Notes: a model not told the origin generated them from the letters alone. A stretch of DNA of 64,000 nt from Lachnospiraceae bacterium UBA3762 (GCA_002371615.1 DFGA01000017.1:124001-188000); one strand, 5' to 3'; positions 1-9,739 are shown, counted from the stretch's first letter. Numbers and translations are program-made.

Positions 1-735
1 GACATAGTCTTTATGGCTCTTCACGGAGACTGCGGTGAAAACGGAAAAGTTCAGGCGGCATTTGACCTTATGGGTATTAAGTATACCGGAACGGATTCGT
101 TATCTTCCGCTCTTGCCATGGACAAGTCATTATCAAAGCTGATGTTTAAGATGTATGGGGTGTCTACGCCGGACAGTTACATGCTAAAGAGCATTGATGA
201 TGATTACCGGCCGCAGTACCCTTGTGTTGTTAAAATATGTAACGGTGGATCTTCGGTCGGAGTATATATCGCAAATAACGAGAGCGAATATAAAAGTGCA
301 GTCAGGGAAGCTTTCGGCTACGAATCCAGAGTCATGGTCGAGGAGTATATTAAAGGCCGTGAATTCACGTGTTGTGTAATTGAGGGACGGGCACTTCCAA
401 TAGTCGAGATAGAGCCCAAGTCGGGATTTTACGATTACAAAAACAAATACCAGGAAGGTTCAACAATTGAAACCTGTCCGGCGAATATTGACGAGGCAAC
501 CACTGCCAGGATCCAGGCCGAAGCCGTTAAGGCGTATAATGCGCTTGGGATCAAAACGTATGCCAGAATGGATTTCCTTATGAGTGATACAAACGAAGTG
601 TACTGCCTTGAGGCCAACACACTTCCGGGAATGACCCCGACCAGCCTGATACCTCAGGAAGCTGCGGCAGCAGGGGTCGGTTACGGACAGCTCTGTGAAT
701 GGATCATTAAGATATCATTGCAAAAATGGGATTAA
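1..735 (+). CDS. ddl: D-alanine--D-alanine ligase, 5' end missing
   Basis: ATP-grasp ligase that makes the D-Ala-D-Ala dipeptide for peptidoglycan. The frame is open from base 1 (DIVF precedes the first Met at 13), so the true start lies outside the window; about 244 residues are visible, with roughly the first third absent compared with usual Ddl. Seen: LHGDCGENG near the visible start, the glycine-rich nucleotide loop KICNGGSSVGV, VEEYIKGREF, and the C-terminal metal-binding region YARMDF then EANTLPGMT. The stop overlaps the first possible start of murF, which uses this dipeptide, so the two are probably co-transcribed and coupled. Confidence 0.93.
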   Translation, partial: DIVFMALHGDCGENGKVQAAFDLMGIKYTGTDSLSSALAMDKSLSKLMFKMYGVSTPDSYMLKSIDDDYRPQYPCVVKICNGGSSVGVYIANNESEYKSAVREAFGYESRVMVEEYIKGREFTCCVIEGRALPIVEIEPKSGFYDYKNKYQEGSTIETCPANIDEATTARIQAEAVKAYNALGIKTYARMDFLMSDTNEVYCLEANTLPGMTPTSLIPQEAAAAGVGYGQLCEWIIKISLQKWD

Positions 736-2129
736 ATATGCGTAATATGACACTTGAGGCGATAGCGGAAGCTGTCGGAGGAAAACTTGAAAATACTGCA
801 AAAGTTGATCTTTCCAAGGAAGCAACATGCGTGGTCATAGATTCGAGACTCATTGAAGAAGGCGGAATATTTGTTGCCACAAAGGGAGAACGTGTCGACG
901 GACATGATTTTATCGGACAGGTATTTGCTAAGGGAGCACTTGGTGTAATATGCGAGAAGCTTCCGCAAAAACCCGCCGGCCCCTGCATAGTTGTCGAGGA
1001 CAGTTTTGAGGCACTTAAAAAACTGGCAAAATATTACCGTGACCAGCTGTCGCTCAAAATAGTCGGGATCGTGGGAAGCGTAGGCAAGACCAGTACGAAG
1101 GAAATAGTTGCATCCGTTCTGTCTTCACATTATGAAGTGCTGCGGACGGAAGGAAACTATAATAATCAGGTTGGTGTTCCGCTTACGATTTTCAAGATAA
1201 GAGATGCCCATGAAGTTGCCGTTATAGAGATGGGGATCAACAACTTCGGCGAAATGGACTCTCTCGGCAGGATCGTCAGACCCGATATAGTGGTGTTTAC
1301 AAACATCGGGCCGTGTCACCTTGAATTTCTCGGTGATCTTGACGGAGTTCTTCGCGCCAAAACGGAAGTCATTCCCCATATGAGTGCAACAGGAACTCTC
1401 GTACTGAACGGCCAGGATGAAAAGCTTGCGCTAATAGACGGCGATAAGGCATTGGGAAGACTTGTCATTAAATACGGCAAGGAATCGAAAAGAGACGATG
1501 TGTACGCATCGAATATAGAAAACCTCGGTCTGGACGGTTCGAGATTTACGGCAAATTTCCCTGATGGCAGTCATTATGAGATGACGGTGCCGCTTCCGGG
1601 GTATCATATGGTTGATAATGCCATCGCTGCGGCAGCAGTCGGTTATCTGCTGGGACTAAACCTTGAAGAGATCAGGCGCGGACTGTCGGGAGCCCAGCCT
1701 TTGTCCGGAAGAGGGCATATTATACATTCACAGTATTATACAATAGTGGATGATTGTTATAATGCAAATCCCAAATCCATGTGTGCTGCCATAGATACAC
1801 TCGGGTATGCCCTCGGGCGGAAAGTTGCGATCCTTGGAGATATGTTTGAACTTGGGGAAGAATCTGATAAACTTCATGGGCAGGTCGGGGACTATGCAGC
1901 TTCCCACGGAGTGGACTCCCTCATATTTGTGGGGGCTTCGGCTAAGCATATGTATGAACGTGCAAGGCTTCACGAAGACGTGGAAATAAGGTATTATCCA
2001 AACAAAGAACTGCTTATCGGGGCATTGTCGGATGATACAAAAGATATACTCAGGAAAGGTGATACAATACTCGTTAAAGCATCCCATGGAATGGGATTTT
2101 CCGAAGTGGTGGACTTTTTAAACAGATAA
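726..2129 (+). CDS. murF: UDP-N-acetylmuramoyl-tripeptide--D-alanyl-D-alanine ligase
   Basis: Cytoplasmic Mur ligase that adds D-Ala-D-Ala to the UDP-MurNAc-tripeptide, using the product of the preceding gene. It is 467 residues, normal for MurF. Seen: N-terminal substrate domain, P-loop GSVGKTSTKE near residue 119, EGNYNNQVGVPLT, EMGINNFGEM, FTNIGPCHLEFLG, and the C-domain DDCYNANPKSM. The start may be 726, overlapping ddl by 10 bases, or the ATG at 738 just after the ddl stop; neither has a strong ribosome binding site, which fits translational coupling. Family assignment is secure; only the start is uncertain. Confidence 0.95.
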   Translation: MGLNMRNMTLEAIAEAVGGKLENTAKVDLSKEATCVVIDSRLIEEGGIFVATKGERVDGHDFIGQVFAKGALGVICEKLPQKPAGPCIVVEDSFEALKKLAKYYRDQLSLKIVGIVGSVGKTSTKEIVASVLSSHYEVLRTEGNYNNQVGVPLTIFKIRDAHEVAVIEMGINNFGEMDSLGRIVRPDIVVFTNIGPCHLEFLGDLDGVLRAKTEVIPHMSATGTLVLNGQDEKLALIDGDKALGRLVIKYGKESKRDDVYASNIENLGLDGSRFTANFPDGSHYEMTVPLPGYHMVDNAIAAAAVGYLLGLNLEEIRRGLSGAQPLSGRGHIIHSQYYTIVDDCYNANPKSMCAAIDTLGYALGRKVAILGDMFELGEESDKLHGQVGDYAASHGVDSLIFVGASAKHMYERARLHEDVEIRYYPNKELLIGALSDDTKDILRKGDTILVKASHGMGFSEVVDFLNR

Positions 2130-2139
2130 GGAGAAGATC

Positions 2140-3018
2140 ATGGCATTTACTATTTTCACAGACAGCGGGGCAAATATCACAGATAAGGTAAGGGACCACT
2201 ACGGTATCAAGGTTATATCCCTTACGCTCGTAATGGAAGGAGAGGAATTCCAGTTTACAAGTTCTGAAGAATTTGACTATGAGGGTTATTACGAGAAACT
2301 TAAGGACGGACTCAAGGTTTCAACGTCACAGATCAACCCCAGTCAGTTCATCGAAGCTTTCGAGCCGGAACTTGAAAAGGGCAATGATATACTGTATGTC
2401 GGACTGTCCGGCGGAGTGACCGGGACTATCAATTCCGCGAAGATAGCAGCGTCGGATCTGATGGAGGATTTTCCGGAACGCAGGATCATGGTTGTAGATT
2501 CACTCGGAGCATCTCTCGGAGAGGGGATCCTTGTTACCGAGGCGGCCGAATGCGCCAGAAAAGGGATGACTCTTGAAGAGACTGCTGACAGAATAGAATT
2601 CCAGAAGTACTGTATGTATCAGGTATTTGTTGTGGATGACCTGAAGCACTTGAAGAGGACGGGGCGAATAAGCGGAGCTCTTGCATCCCTCGGTACCATG
2701 ATGGATATCAAACCGATACTTAAGGGAAACACCGAAGGCAAAATAGTCGTAGAGTGTAAGGCAAGGGGCCGCAGGCAGGCCATAAAGGCTCTTGCAGAGA
2801 AATACAGGGATCTTGTTGTTAATGCCGGGGAACAGACTGTCGGCATATCATACGGCGGAAAGCGTGAAGATGCGGTGCATCTTGCCAATCTCATTTCAAA
2901 GATCGCACAGCCGAAGAAAATCTGGCTGGTGGCGCATGAGCCGACCACAGGCTCTCATGTGGGTCCGGGAATGCTTGGCCTGTATTTTAAAGGCGCTGAT
3001 GATGTCAGGGCATTCTGA
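2140..3018 (+). CDS. DegV family fatty-acid-binding protein
   Basis: 292-residue DegV (FakB-like) protein. Members bind a fatty acid in a deep cleft and, in characterised Firmicutes, present it to the kinase FakA for phosphorylation and phospholipid synthesis. Seen: N-terminal FTDSGANIT, the STSQINPSQF segment, GLSGGVTGTINSA, VVDSLGASLGEG and a C-terminal HEPTTGSHVGPGMLG. GGAGA-type ribosome binding site just upstream. It sits between murF and a lysophosphatidate acyltransferase, which supports a lipid role. No fakA is visible here. Which lipid is bound cannot be read from sequence. Confidence 0.9.
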   Translation: MAFTIFTDSGANITDKVRDHYGIKVISLTLVMEGEEFQFTSSEEFDYEGYYEKLKDGLKVSTSQINPSQFIEAFEPELEKGNDILYVGLSGGVTGTINSAKIAASDLMEDFPERRIMVVDSLGASLGEGILVTEAAECARKGMTLEETADRIEFQKYCMYQVFVVDDLKHLKRTGRISGALASLGTMMDIKPILKGNTEGKIVVECKARGRRQAIKALAEKYRDLVVNAGEQTVGISYGGKREDAVHLANLISKIAQPKKIWLVAHEPTTGSHVGPGMLGLYFKGADDVRAF

Positions 3019-3057
3019 ACGGACGATTATTGTCAGAAATAAAAGGGGTAGATTGTT

Positions 3058-3795
3058 TTGGTAAGATTTGTTCTTCTGGTTTTGGTGGTAGTTATCGATT
3101 TTATCGTTATCATTCCGTTTGAGCTGATCGGGTATATTATCGGTCTGTTTTCCATGAAGGCCAGAAACGCATATATGAAAGTGCTGATGACGGTTGTTCT
3201 GTCAACTCTCCAGTTCCTGTCCGGTGCCAAGGTTACGTTTATCGGAATGGAGAAGATACCGAAAGACCGGGCGGTATTGTATGTTGCCAATCATCAGAGC
3301 TTTTTTGATGTGATACTTACAATAACCCGTCTTCCCGGCCTGGTGTGCTTTGTTGCCAAGAAGCAGTTCAAGAAGATACCGATCTTCTACCAGGGACTGG
3401 ATCTGTATAATACCTTATTTATTGACAGGGACAATGTTAAGGAAGGCCTGAAGACGATACTTGAAGCGATAGAGCGCGTCAAAGAGGGGATGTCCGTTTT
3501 TATCTTTCCGGAAGGCACCAGGAGCCGTGACGGAAATATGAATGAATTCAAGGAAGGCAGTATGAAGATCGCCACGAAAAGCGGCTGTCCCATCGTTCCT
3601 GTAGCGATAACAAACACTGCGGAAGTGTTCGAAAATCATTTTCCGAAAGTCAGAGGTGTTCCGGTGATCGTTGAGATGCTGGATCCCATATATCCCGAAG
3701 ATTTCGATAAAACAGAGCAGAAGCATCTCGGAAAGCTGTGCAAAGAGCGTATTGAAGCGGCAAGAGACGCAAACTACGAAAAATACTGTAAATGA
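3058..3795 (+). CDS. plsC: 1-acyl-sn-glycerol-3-phosphate acyltransferase (PlsC family)
   Basis: Membrane-bound acyltransferase converting lysophosphatidic acid to phosphatidic acid. 245 residues starting at TTG, with an AAGGGG ribosome binding site about 10 bases upstream; no nearer ATG precedes the first hydrophobic segment. Seen: N-terminal membrane helix (about residues 2-28), catalytic NHQSFFD (HX4D, near residue 80), FPEGTRSRDG glycerol-phosphate site, and VPVAITNT. It follows degV and faces pyrC with only 8 bases between the stops. It may act with PlsY, encoded at 38533. The exact acyl-acceptor preference is inferred from family. Confidence 0.92.
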   Translation: MVRFVLLVLVVVIDFIVIIPFELIGYIIGLFSMKARNAYMKVLMTVVLSTLQFLSGAKVTFIGMEKIPKDRAVLYVANHQSFFDVILTITRLPGLVCFVAKKQFKKIPIFYQGLDLYNTLFIDRDNVKEGLKTILEAIERVKEGMSVFIFPEGTRSRDGNMNEFKEGSMKIATKSGCPIVPVAITNTAEVFENHFPKVRGVPVIVEMLDPIYPEDFDKTEQKHLGKLCKERIEAARDANYEKYCK

Positions 3796-3803
3796 TGTTT
3801 TCA

Positions 3804-5075
3804 CTAATTCCGGTAAATTATGTTTCCGGATGCGATCGTATATTTGATCCTGCCCGTAAACTCTCTTCCGAGAAAAGGTGAATTGGATGATTTTGATCTG
3901 GATGAGGAATAAACTGTCGTCTCATCAGCGGAAAAAATCATTATATCCGCAGGAGCGCCCACAGACAGGGTTCCTGCATCAAGTCCGTAGAGCTTCGCCG
4001 GATTAAGGCTCATCAGTTCAAAGAGCCTTGACATATCAATGATATCCCTTTTGACAAGAATCTCATATGCAAGCAGGAATGAAGTTTCAAGTCCGATTAT
4101 CCCGCTGGGAGCCGATACGAAATCACGTGATTTTTCTTCGGGTGAGTGTGGGGCGTGATCGGTTGCTATCATATCTATTGTCCCGTCGGACAGACCTTCC
4201 CATATGGCTTCCCGGTCATCGGTGCCTCTTAGCGGCGGGTTCATCTTGGCGTTTGTATTGTACTGCTGTACAGCCGAATCCGTAAGTGTAAAGTGATGGG
4301 GTGTTGCCTCCGCGTGGATGTTAGGGTTGGTCAGCTTCGCGCGTCGTACGGCATCAACACCTCCGGCTGTACTGATATGCTGTATATCAAGTATGACACC
4401 GGTTGCGGAAGCGATCTCAAGGTCCCGCTTTATCATTGATATTTCCGCCTCAGGATCCGAGCCTGTAAGTCCGAGAAGCTTTGCGGCCGTACCTGAATTG
4501 ACACCGTTTTCACTGATATATGCCGGGTCTTCTTCATGAAGGGATACCGGAACGTTAAGCTTTGATATTTCCCTGAATGCTTCCGTCAAAAGAGCAGCAT
4601 CTTCTATCGGCTTTCCGTCATCCGTAAAGCCGACGGCTCCGGCATTTAATAGTGCTTCAAAATCATTAAGCCGAAGGCCTTTCATTCCCTTTGTAACGGT
4701 GGCACAGGTATATATGTGAATGTCCTCTTTTGAGGCGCGCAAAAGTACATCCTGTACAAGTTTTGGACTGTCTAACGGAGGAGTTGTGTTTGCCATTATA
4801 ACAACCGTTGTAACACCTCCGGCAGCAGCGGCAAGAGAACCTGTATGGAGATCTTCCTTGTGTGTCTGTCCCGGATCGCGGAAGTGAACATGAACGTCAA
4901 CAAGCCCCGGTCCTGCGATAAGGCCTCTCCCGTCTATAACGGTATCTTCACCGGCATCCGGATACGCCAGGACATATTCGGGCTGTGAGACGATCCGGCC
5001 GTTAACGATGTAAATATCCCCGGTCTCATCCCTTGTATTTGCGGGATCTATGATCCTTATGTTTTCTATTTTCAT
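3804..5075 (-). CDS. pyrC: dihydroorotase
   Basis: Zinc amidohydrolase of class I type that cyclises carbamoyl-aspartate to dihydroorotate in pyrimidine synthesis. The chosen start (MKIENIRIIDP, 423 residues) has a GGAGG ribosome binding site 8 bases away; an upstream in-frame ATG would add 16 unsupported basic residues. Seen: metal motif DVHVHFRDPGQTHKED, ATPHHFTLTD, and ATDHAPHSPEEK with the catalytic Asp. It lies alone on the minus strand, convergent with plsC and divergent from the HD-GYP gene, 13 kb from pyrK-pyrD, which do the next step. No linked pyrimidine genes surround it. Confidence 0.95.
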   Translation of the reverse strand: MKIENIRIIDPANTRDETGDIYIVNGRIVSQPEYVLAYPDAGEDTVIDGRGLIAGPGLVDVHVHFRDPGQTHKEDLHTGSLAAAAGGVTTVVIMANTTPPLDSPKLVQDVLLRASKEDIHIYTCATVTKGMKGLRLNDFEALLNAGAVGFTDDGKPIEDAALLTEAFREISKLNVPVSLHEEDPAYISENGVNSGTAAKLLGLTGSDPEAEISMIKRDLEIASATGVILDIQHISTAGGVDAVRRAKLTNPNIHAEATPHHFTLTDSAVQQYNTNAKMNPPLRGTDDREAIWEGLSDGTIDMIATDHAPHSPEEKSRDFVSAPSGIIGLETSFLLAYEILVKRDIIDMSRLFELMSLNPAKLYGLDAGTLSVGAPADIMIFSADETTVYSSSRSKSSNSPFLGREFTGRIKYTIASGNIIYRN

Positions 5076-5233
5076 CTGTCGTATCCTCCGCTTTTTCTTG
5101 AGAGCCACGCAATGATTATACAATATGATTTGCAGTTTTGTGTATTAATTTACGTGTAGGTATTGTATAATTTACATATCTATGCACAATTGAGAGCTTT
5201 TATCAGCAACGGAGCAGTTCCGGGAGGGTTGAT
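5076..5233. promoter_or_regulatory. divergent promoter region between pyrC and the HD-GYP gene
   Basis: A 158-base gap without a gene. A consensus -10 TATAAT lies at 5166-5171 facing right, about 60 bases before the HD-GYP start. A second TATAAT lies on the minus strand at 5120-5115 facing pyrC. Both sit in the context ATTGTATAAT. I cannot identify good -35 boxes for either, so activator dependence is possible. Confidence 0.5.
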
Positions 5234-7411
5234 ATGAACAAGAGCCAGAATGAAGATTTATTAACCGCATGGGTCAAAGTCGGGCTGGTCCTTATGCTTG
5301 CCATTACCCTTCTGATGATGCTTATCGCTGCAGTTGACAGCAACACAAAAGGAGAAGCATCCACAGGTTCATTTGGCACCAAGGATTTGAATGAGGGCTG
5401 GATGCTTACACAGAACGATACGACAGAAATCATTTCACTTCCGGCATATGTTGATGCCGCTTCCGGCGATGAGATCATAATCAGCAATACCCTTCCGGCA
5501 AATATCTCAAACGGAATGAGCCTTATGTTAAGGGCTTCAATGCAGGATGTGGTTGTGTATATTGACGGAAGATTAAGAGAAGAGTATTCCTCTAATTCCT
5601 CCTTTGATATGAGCCGGTATCTTCCAAGTGCGTATGTAGTGACTGCACTTAACAGTACAGATGCCGGTAAAGATATTTCTATACATATCACTGTCAAGAA
5701 CAAAGGAAGTATTAATGCCATCAGTTACGGTCACGGTAATAACGTGTGGTTTCCCGTTATCAGGAACGGGCTGTGGGTGAACATACTTGCGGTTATAGAA
5801 CTGATCAGCGGTGCAGTGGCGTCACTTGGGGCATATGCACTTGGAAGGAAGTACAGGACGCAGGCTATCGGATATTTAGGGCTTCTCATGATGGATGTTG
5901 CATTGTGGATGCTCAGTGAGTCAACTCTTCGTCAGATCATATTTACAAGACCTTCCATGTCTCAGTATTTCTCATATATGACGCTCGAACTTATTGGAGC
6001 ACTGGCATGCATGTATTTTGATGCGGTGCAGCACAGGATCTATCACAAAAGATATGTGATAGCAGAAGCTGTAGTTCTTCTCCAGATACTTATAAACATA
6101 ATACTTCATATAACCGGAATAGCGGAATTTTATCAGACACTTGCATTTACTCACATTTTGGAAGCGGCATGTGCGGTAATTGTAATAGTTTGTCTTATCA
6201 CGGATGCAACAAGCGGAAGGATAGCAAGCTACAGGATGAGTGCAATAGGAGCATTGGTTTTCGTGGGATTTTCAATACTCGAACTTGTTCTCTTCTATGT
6301 GTCAAAGTTCAGGAATCATTTCGGAATCTTTATATGTTCCGGACTGCTTGCACTGTTGATATTCACGGTTATTCAGATGGTAACGGATGTTCTTGCGATG
6401 TTTCGCGATAAGGAAAAAATACGCATGGACATGACCGGGCGGACAATAGAAACTATAGCCGGTGCAATTGATGCAAGGGATGAATATACCGGAGGACATT
6501 CCGAGAGAGTAGGACTTTACGCGCAGGCATTGGCGCGCCGGATGGCTGAGGAATATGATTTTAGCGAAGAGGATATATTAAGGATCCATTATATAGGGCT
6601 GATCCACGATATAGGAAAGATCGGCGTGGCCGACAGTGTGCTCAACAAGGCCGGGAAGCTTACGGACGAGGAATTCTCTCTCATGAAGAGGCACCCGGAG
6701 ATCGGATATGAGATCATGAGTTCTCTCGGGGAAGAGATAGAGGGTGTGCTTGATGGCATACGGTACCATCATGAAAGGTATGACGGCAGTGGCTATCCGG
6801 ATGGACTGTCAGGTGATGAGATCCCGCTTGAAGCCCGGATACTGTGCCTTGCGGACAGTTACGATGCCATGACATCAAACAGAGTATACAGAAAGAGACT
6901 GACAAGGGATGAGGTCATAAACGAGCTGAGGAGATGTTCCGGCAGCCAGTTTGATCCGAAACTGGCGGATATATTTATAGGTCTTCTTGAAAGCGGTGAG
7001 ATTTCAGAAGTAACGATTGACGGAATGGCTGCAGGAAGTACGGGAGAGGCTCTTGAGTCGGCAAAGCTCGAAGGGCGTCTTCAGAACGACCTTCTGGCCG
7101 GAGAGAAGATCATTCATCCTTCACACGTCAGAATGCTGTGTTACATGATCAAGCTTATGGAGAGAAAGGACAAGCAATATACGGTCATGTTCATCGGCGT
7201 GGATGATGATCCTCAAAAGAGTGAGAATGAAGTTGCATCCGCAAGAAGGAAGATCGCTTCCGTTGTTGCCGAGAGCATAACTGCCCATGATATAAACATA
7301 CGTTACAACGAGCGCCTTAATGTAGTGGCGCTGTTTGACAGAACCGATGAGGAATCCGGCGCATTTGTTGACATGATCCGCAATAAATTACCGGGGATTT
7401 ACGTTGCATAA
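5234..7411 (+). CDS. membrane HD-GYP protein, probable c-di-GMP phosphodiesterase
   Basis: 725-residue predicted receptor. Residues 13-35 form a signal anchor, followed by an extracytoplasmic beta-rich domain to about 175, then roughly seven membrane helices to about residue 390, a layout like 7TMR-DISM receptors. An HD-GYP domain follows (about 400-590) with HDIGKIG near 458 and HHERYDGSGYP near 511, so metal ligands and the GYP signature are intact. HD-GYP enzymes hydrolyse c-di-GMP. A C-terminal tail of about 130 residues containing a stretch like a degenerate cyclase fold is unassigned. It opens the signalling island; the ligand is unknown. Confidence 0.88.
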   Translation: MNKSQNEDLLTAWVKVGLVLMLAITLLMMLIAAVDSNTKGEASTGSFGTKDLNEGWMLTQNDTTEIISLPAYVDAASGDEIIISNTLPANISNGMSLMLRASMQDVVVYIDGRLREEYSSNSSFDMSRYLPSAYVVTALNSTDAGKDISIHITVKNKGSINAISYGHGNNVWFPVIRNGLWVNILAVIELISGAVASLGAYALGRKYRTQAIGYLGLLMMDVALWMLSESTLRQIIFTRPSMSQYFSYMTLELIGALACMYFDAVQHRIYHKRYVIAEAVVLLQILINIILHITGIAEFYQTLAFTHILEAACAVIVIVCLITDATSGRIASYRMSAIGALVFVGFSILELVLFYVSKFRNHFGIFICSGLLALLIFTVIQMVTDVLAMFRDKEKIRMDMTGRTIETIAGAIDARDEYTGGHSERVGLYAQALARRMAEEYDFSEEDILRIHYIGLIHDIGKIGVADSVLNKAGKLTDEEFSLMKRHPEIGYEIMSSLGEEIEGVLDGIRYHHERYDGSGYPDGLSGDEIPLEARILCLADSYDAMTSNRVYRKRLTRDEVINELRRCSGSQFDPKLADIFIGLLESGEISEVTIDGMAAGSTGEALESAKLEGRLQNDLLAGEKIIHPSHVRMLCYMIKLMERKDKQYTVMFIGVDDDPQKSENEVASARRKIASVVAESITAHDINIRYNERLNVVALFDRTDEESGAFVDMIRNKLPGIYVA

Positions 7412-7413
7412 AT

Positions 7414-7450
7414 TTGTCAAAAGGGACGGTCTTTCTGACACCTTTTGACA
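7414..7450. repeat. short palindromic repeat, copy 1
   Basis: Three bases after the HD-GYP stop. The 27-base core at 7414-7440 is present in reverse orientation at 14079-14106 with one base inserted. Here it is followed by a sequence that pairs with its start: TGTCAAAAGG (7415-7424) and CCTTTTGACA (7441-7450) form a 10-bp stem around a 16-base loop. From memory, similar TGTCAAAAGGGACGG sequences occur between genes in other Clostridia, but I could not search. Confidence 0.7.
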
Positions 7451-7487
7451 CTATGAGGTAGTGATAAGAAAAGGACAGACAGATAAT

Positions 7488-8270
7488 ATGAAAGTAACAA
7501 TACTCGGAGCGAGAGGTTCGGTTCCGACAGATGGAAAGGAAATGATCGAATACGGAGGTGCTACATCATCTGTTTTGATAGAGACAGAAGAGGAGGCAAT
7601 ATTTCTTGATGCAGGGACGGGGATCCTAAAGTCACCCGATATTAAAGACAGGAACATATCCATCCTGATATCCCATCCACATGCAGATCATCTGCTGGGA
7701 TTGCCTTTTTTCCCATACATTAACCGGAACAAGAGAATTAACATTTATTCATTTGCAGACGGAAAAATCACGACAGCGGAACAGATAGGAAGATATCTTT
7801 CCCCGCCGTTATGGCCCTGTACATTAGATGATTATCCCGCAGATATACATTGTATCGATATGACACTTCCTTTTACGGTAGGTAATGTCAATGTTTCCGG
7901 GATCAGATCCAATCATCCCGGAGGATCAACAATATTCAGGGTTGAGAGTTGCAATAGGTCTGTGGTATATGCAACAGACTACGAACACTCAACAGAAGCG
8001 GATGCAAAACTGATCGGGCTGTGCGAGCATGCGGATCTTCTGCTGTACGACGGACAATACACGGACGATGAGTATGAACTCAAGAAAGGATTCGGACATT
8101 CAACAAGCAGACACGGATCATACATTATGAAGGAGAGTAATGCCGCAATGCTGCGTATAGTTCATCATGATCCGCTTCATGATGACCGGATGCTTAAGGC
8201 CATGGAGGATGAAATAAGGTCACAGTCGGTTGCTTTTGCAAGAGAAGGAGAGGTCATATGCATACAATGA
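7488..8270 (+). CDS. metallo-beta-lactamase-fold hydrolase, cyclic phosphodiesterase-like
   Basis: 260-residue MBL-fold protein resembling phosphoribosyl 1,2-cyclic phosphate or cyclic-nucleotide phosphodiesterases. The ATG at 7488 gives MKVTILGARGSVPTDG, the usual first strand of this family; a GTG at 7461 would add nine unsupported residues. Seen: ISHPHADHLLGLPF (HxHxDH zinc motif), IRSNHPGGSTIFR, YATDYEH with a metal-bridging Asp, and late histidines in FGHSTSRHGS and IVHHDPLHDD. It overlaps the next gene by 13 bases and lies in a run with an HD-GYP protein and a nucleotide cyclase, so a cyclic nucleotide substrate is possible but unproven. Confidence 0.82.
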   Translation: MKVTILGARGSVPTDGKEMIEYGGATSSVLIETEEEAIFLDAGTGILKSPDIKDRNISILISHPHADHLLGLPFFPYINRNKRINIYSFADGKITTAEQIGRYLSPPLWPCTLDDYPADIHCIDMTLPFTVGNVNVSGIRSNHPGGSTIFRVESCNRSVVYATDYEHSTEADAKLIGLCEHADLLLYDGQYTDDEYELKKGFGHSTSRHGSYIMKESNAAMLRIVHHDPLHDDRMLKAMEDEIRSQSVAFAREGEVICIQ

Positions 8271-9730
8271 ACATGGGGTATACGCTTGACAATATGATAG
8301 GCATAGCTCTTGAGTTAAGCGCCGAAAAGGACTTTTCGAAGCTTATGCAGAAGATCCTTACCGAGGCCATGAGGATCACACATTGTGATGCCGGAACGGT
8401 ATATATCAAAGAGAAGGATCAACTTGACTTCTATACCGTATGTACCAAATCCAAAGGCGTGTTTGCGGTCAGGGGAGACTCTTCAATGCCTCCCGTACCT
8501 CTTACGAGAAAGCATGTATGTGCATGTGCTGCCATGGATAACGTCAAGATAAATATAGATGACGTGTACAATTCCCCGGAATATGATTTTGCGGGAGCGC
8601 AGAGGTATGATAAGCTTAATGATTACCGCACCCGGTCAATGCTTGTAATACCGATGGCGGATGAAAAGGATATTGTGATCGGAGTCCTGCAGCTCATTAA
8701 TTCACTTGACGAAGAAGGCAATGCAATACCTTTTGACCCCGGATATGAGGATGTGGTGTCGGCACTGGCATCCCTTGCTGCCGTTTCCATCAATAATCAT
8801 AAACTTGCACAGGAGGTGACAGATCTTCTTCACTCATTTGTCAGTGTTATGGTTGATGCAATTGAAGCCAGAAGTGCATATAATGCCACCCACACCAGAA
8901 GCATGGTAGGGTATGCCGAAAAGTTTATCGACTGGCTCGCAGATACCGGAAATGAATGGCAGTTTGACGAGGACAAAAGAGATGCCTTCCTAATGAGCGT
9001 GTGGCTTCACGACATAGGAAAGCTTATGATACCGCAGGATATACTTGACAAGCCCGACAGGCTGGGAAGTCGCAAGGATTCTGTCAAGAGCAAGCTTGAG
9101 ATCACTAAACTTGAAGCAAAGGTCAAGGCTCTTTCCGATAAGGAAAATGAGGAAAAATATTATGAGAAGGTAGAGTTGCTTGACAAGGCGTGGGAGCTTA
9201 TAGAATATGCGAACACCGCCGGCTATATTCCGGACGATACGGCGGGACTTCTTGCAAAGTATGCAAAAATAGAGTGTACCACACCATACGGCAAGACGGA
9301 AAATCTTCTGACCGAATCAGAGCTTGAAGCGATATCGATCCAGAAGGGAACCCTGACAGCCAAAGAGAGGGGACAGGTTGAAAAACATGTATCCTACACA
9401 ATCAGTATGCTTAAGAAAATGGGATTTGGAGGAATATACGAAAATGTTCCGACGTGGGCAGGAGAACATCATGAATACTTAAACGGGGCCGGTTATCCGT
9501 ATAAGCTTACCGGAGACGAGTTATCACCGGAATCCCGTCTTCTTACGGTCATAGATATATATGATGCGTTAACTGCCGAGGACAGACCATACAAACCGCC
9601 AATGCCCTCTGACAGGGCCTTTGGTATACTGGACATGATGTGCAGCGAAGGTAAGATCGACAGAAGGATACTGGATATGTTCAGAGAAAGCGGAGCATGG
9701 CAAAAAGAGATAGCAGCAAACAAACTTTAG
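8258..9730 (+). CDS. cytoplasmic GAF-HD-GYP protein with an insertion
   Basis: 490 residues, no membrane segment. GAF-like sensor domain at about 10-185 (RSMLVIPMADEKDIVIGVLQ), then an HD-GYP domain at about 205-480. Seen: HTRSMVGYAEKF, VWLHDIGKLMIP near 250, GEHHEYLNGAGYP near 404, and VIDIYDALTAEDRPYKPP. Between the HD and HH..GYP motifs lie about 150 residues rather than the usual 50 or so; the extra part is charged and helical. The GGAG ribosome binding site fits the ATG at 8258 inside the end of the upstream gene. GAF domains commonly bind cyclic nucleotides; with a cyclase next door, cAMP or cGMP sensing is a reasonable guess. Confidence 0.85.
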   Translation: MHTMNMGYTLDNMIGIALELSAEKDFSKLMQKILTEAMRITHCDAGTVYIKEKDQLDFYTVCTKSKGVFAVRGDSSMPPVPLTRKHVCACAAMDNVKINIDDVYNSPEYDFAGAQRYDKLNDYRTRSMLVIPMADEKDIVIGVLQLINSLDEEGNAIPFDPGYEDVVSALASLAAVSINNHKLAQEVTDLLHSFVSVMVDAIEARSAYNATHTRSMVGYAEKFIDWLADTGNEWQFDEDKRDAFLMSVWLHDIGKLMIPQDILDKPDRLGSRKDSVKSKLEITKLEAKVKALSDKENEEKYYEKVELLDKAWELIEYANTAGYIPDDTAGLLAKYAKIECTTPYGKTENLLTESELEAISIQKGTLTAKERGQVEKHVSYTISMLKKMGFGGIYENVPTWAGEHHEYLNGAGYPYKLTGDELSPESRLLTVIDIYDALTAEDRPYKPPMPSDRAFGILDMMCSEGKIDRRILDMFRESGAWQKEIAANKL

Positions 9731-9739
9731 GGAACAGGC

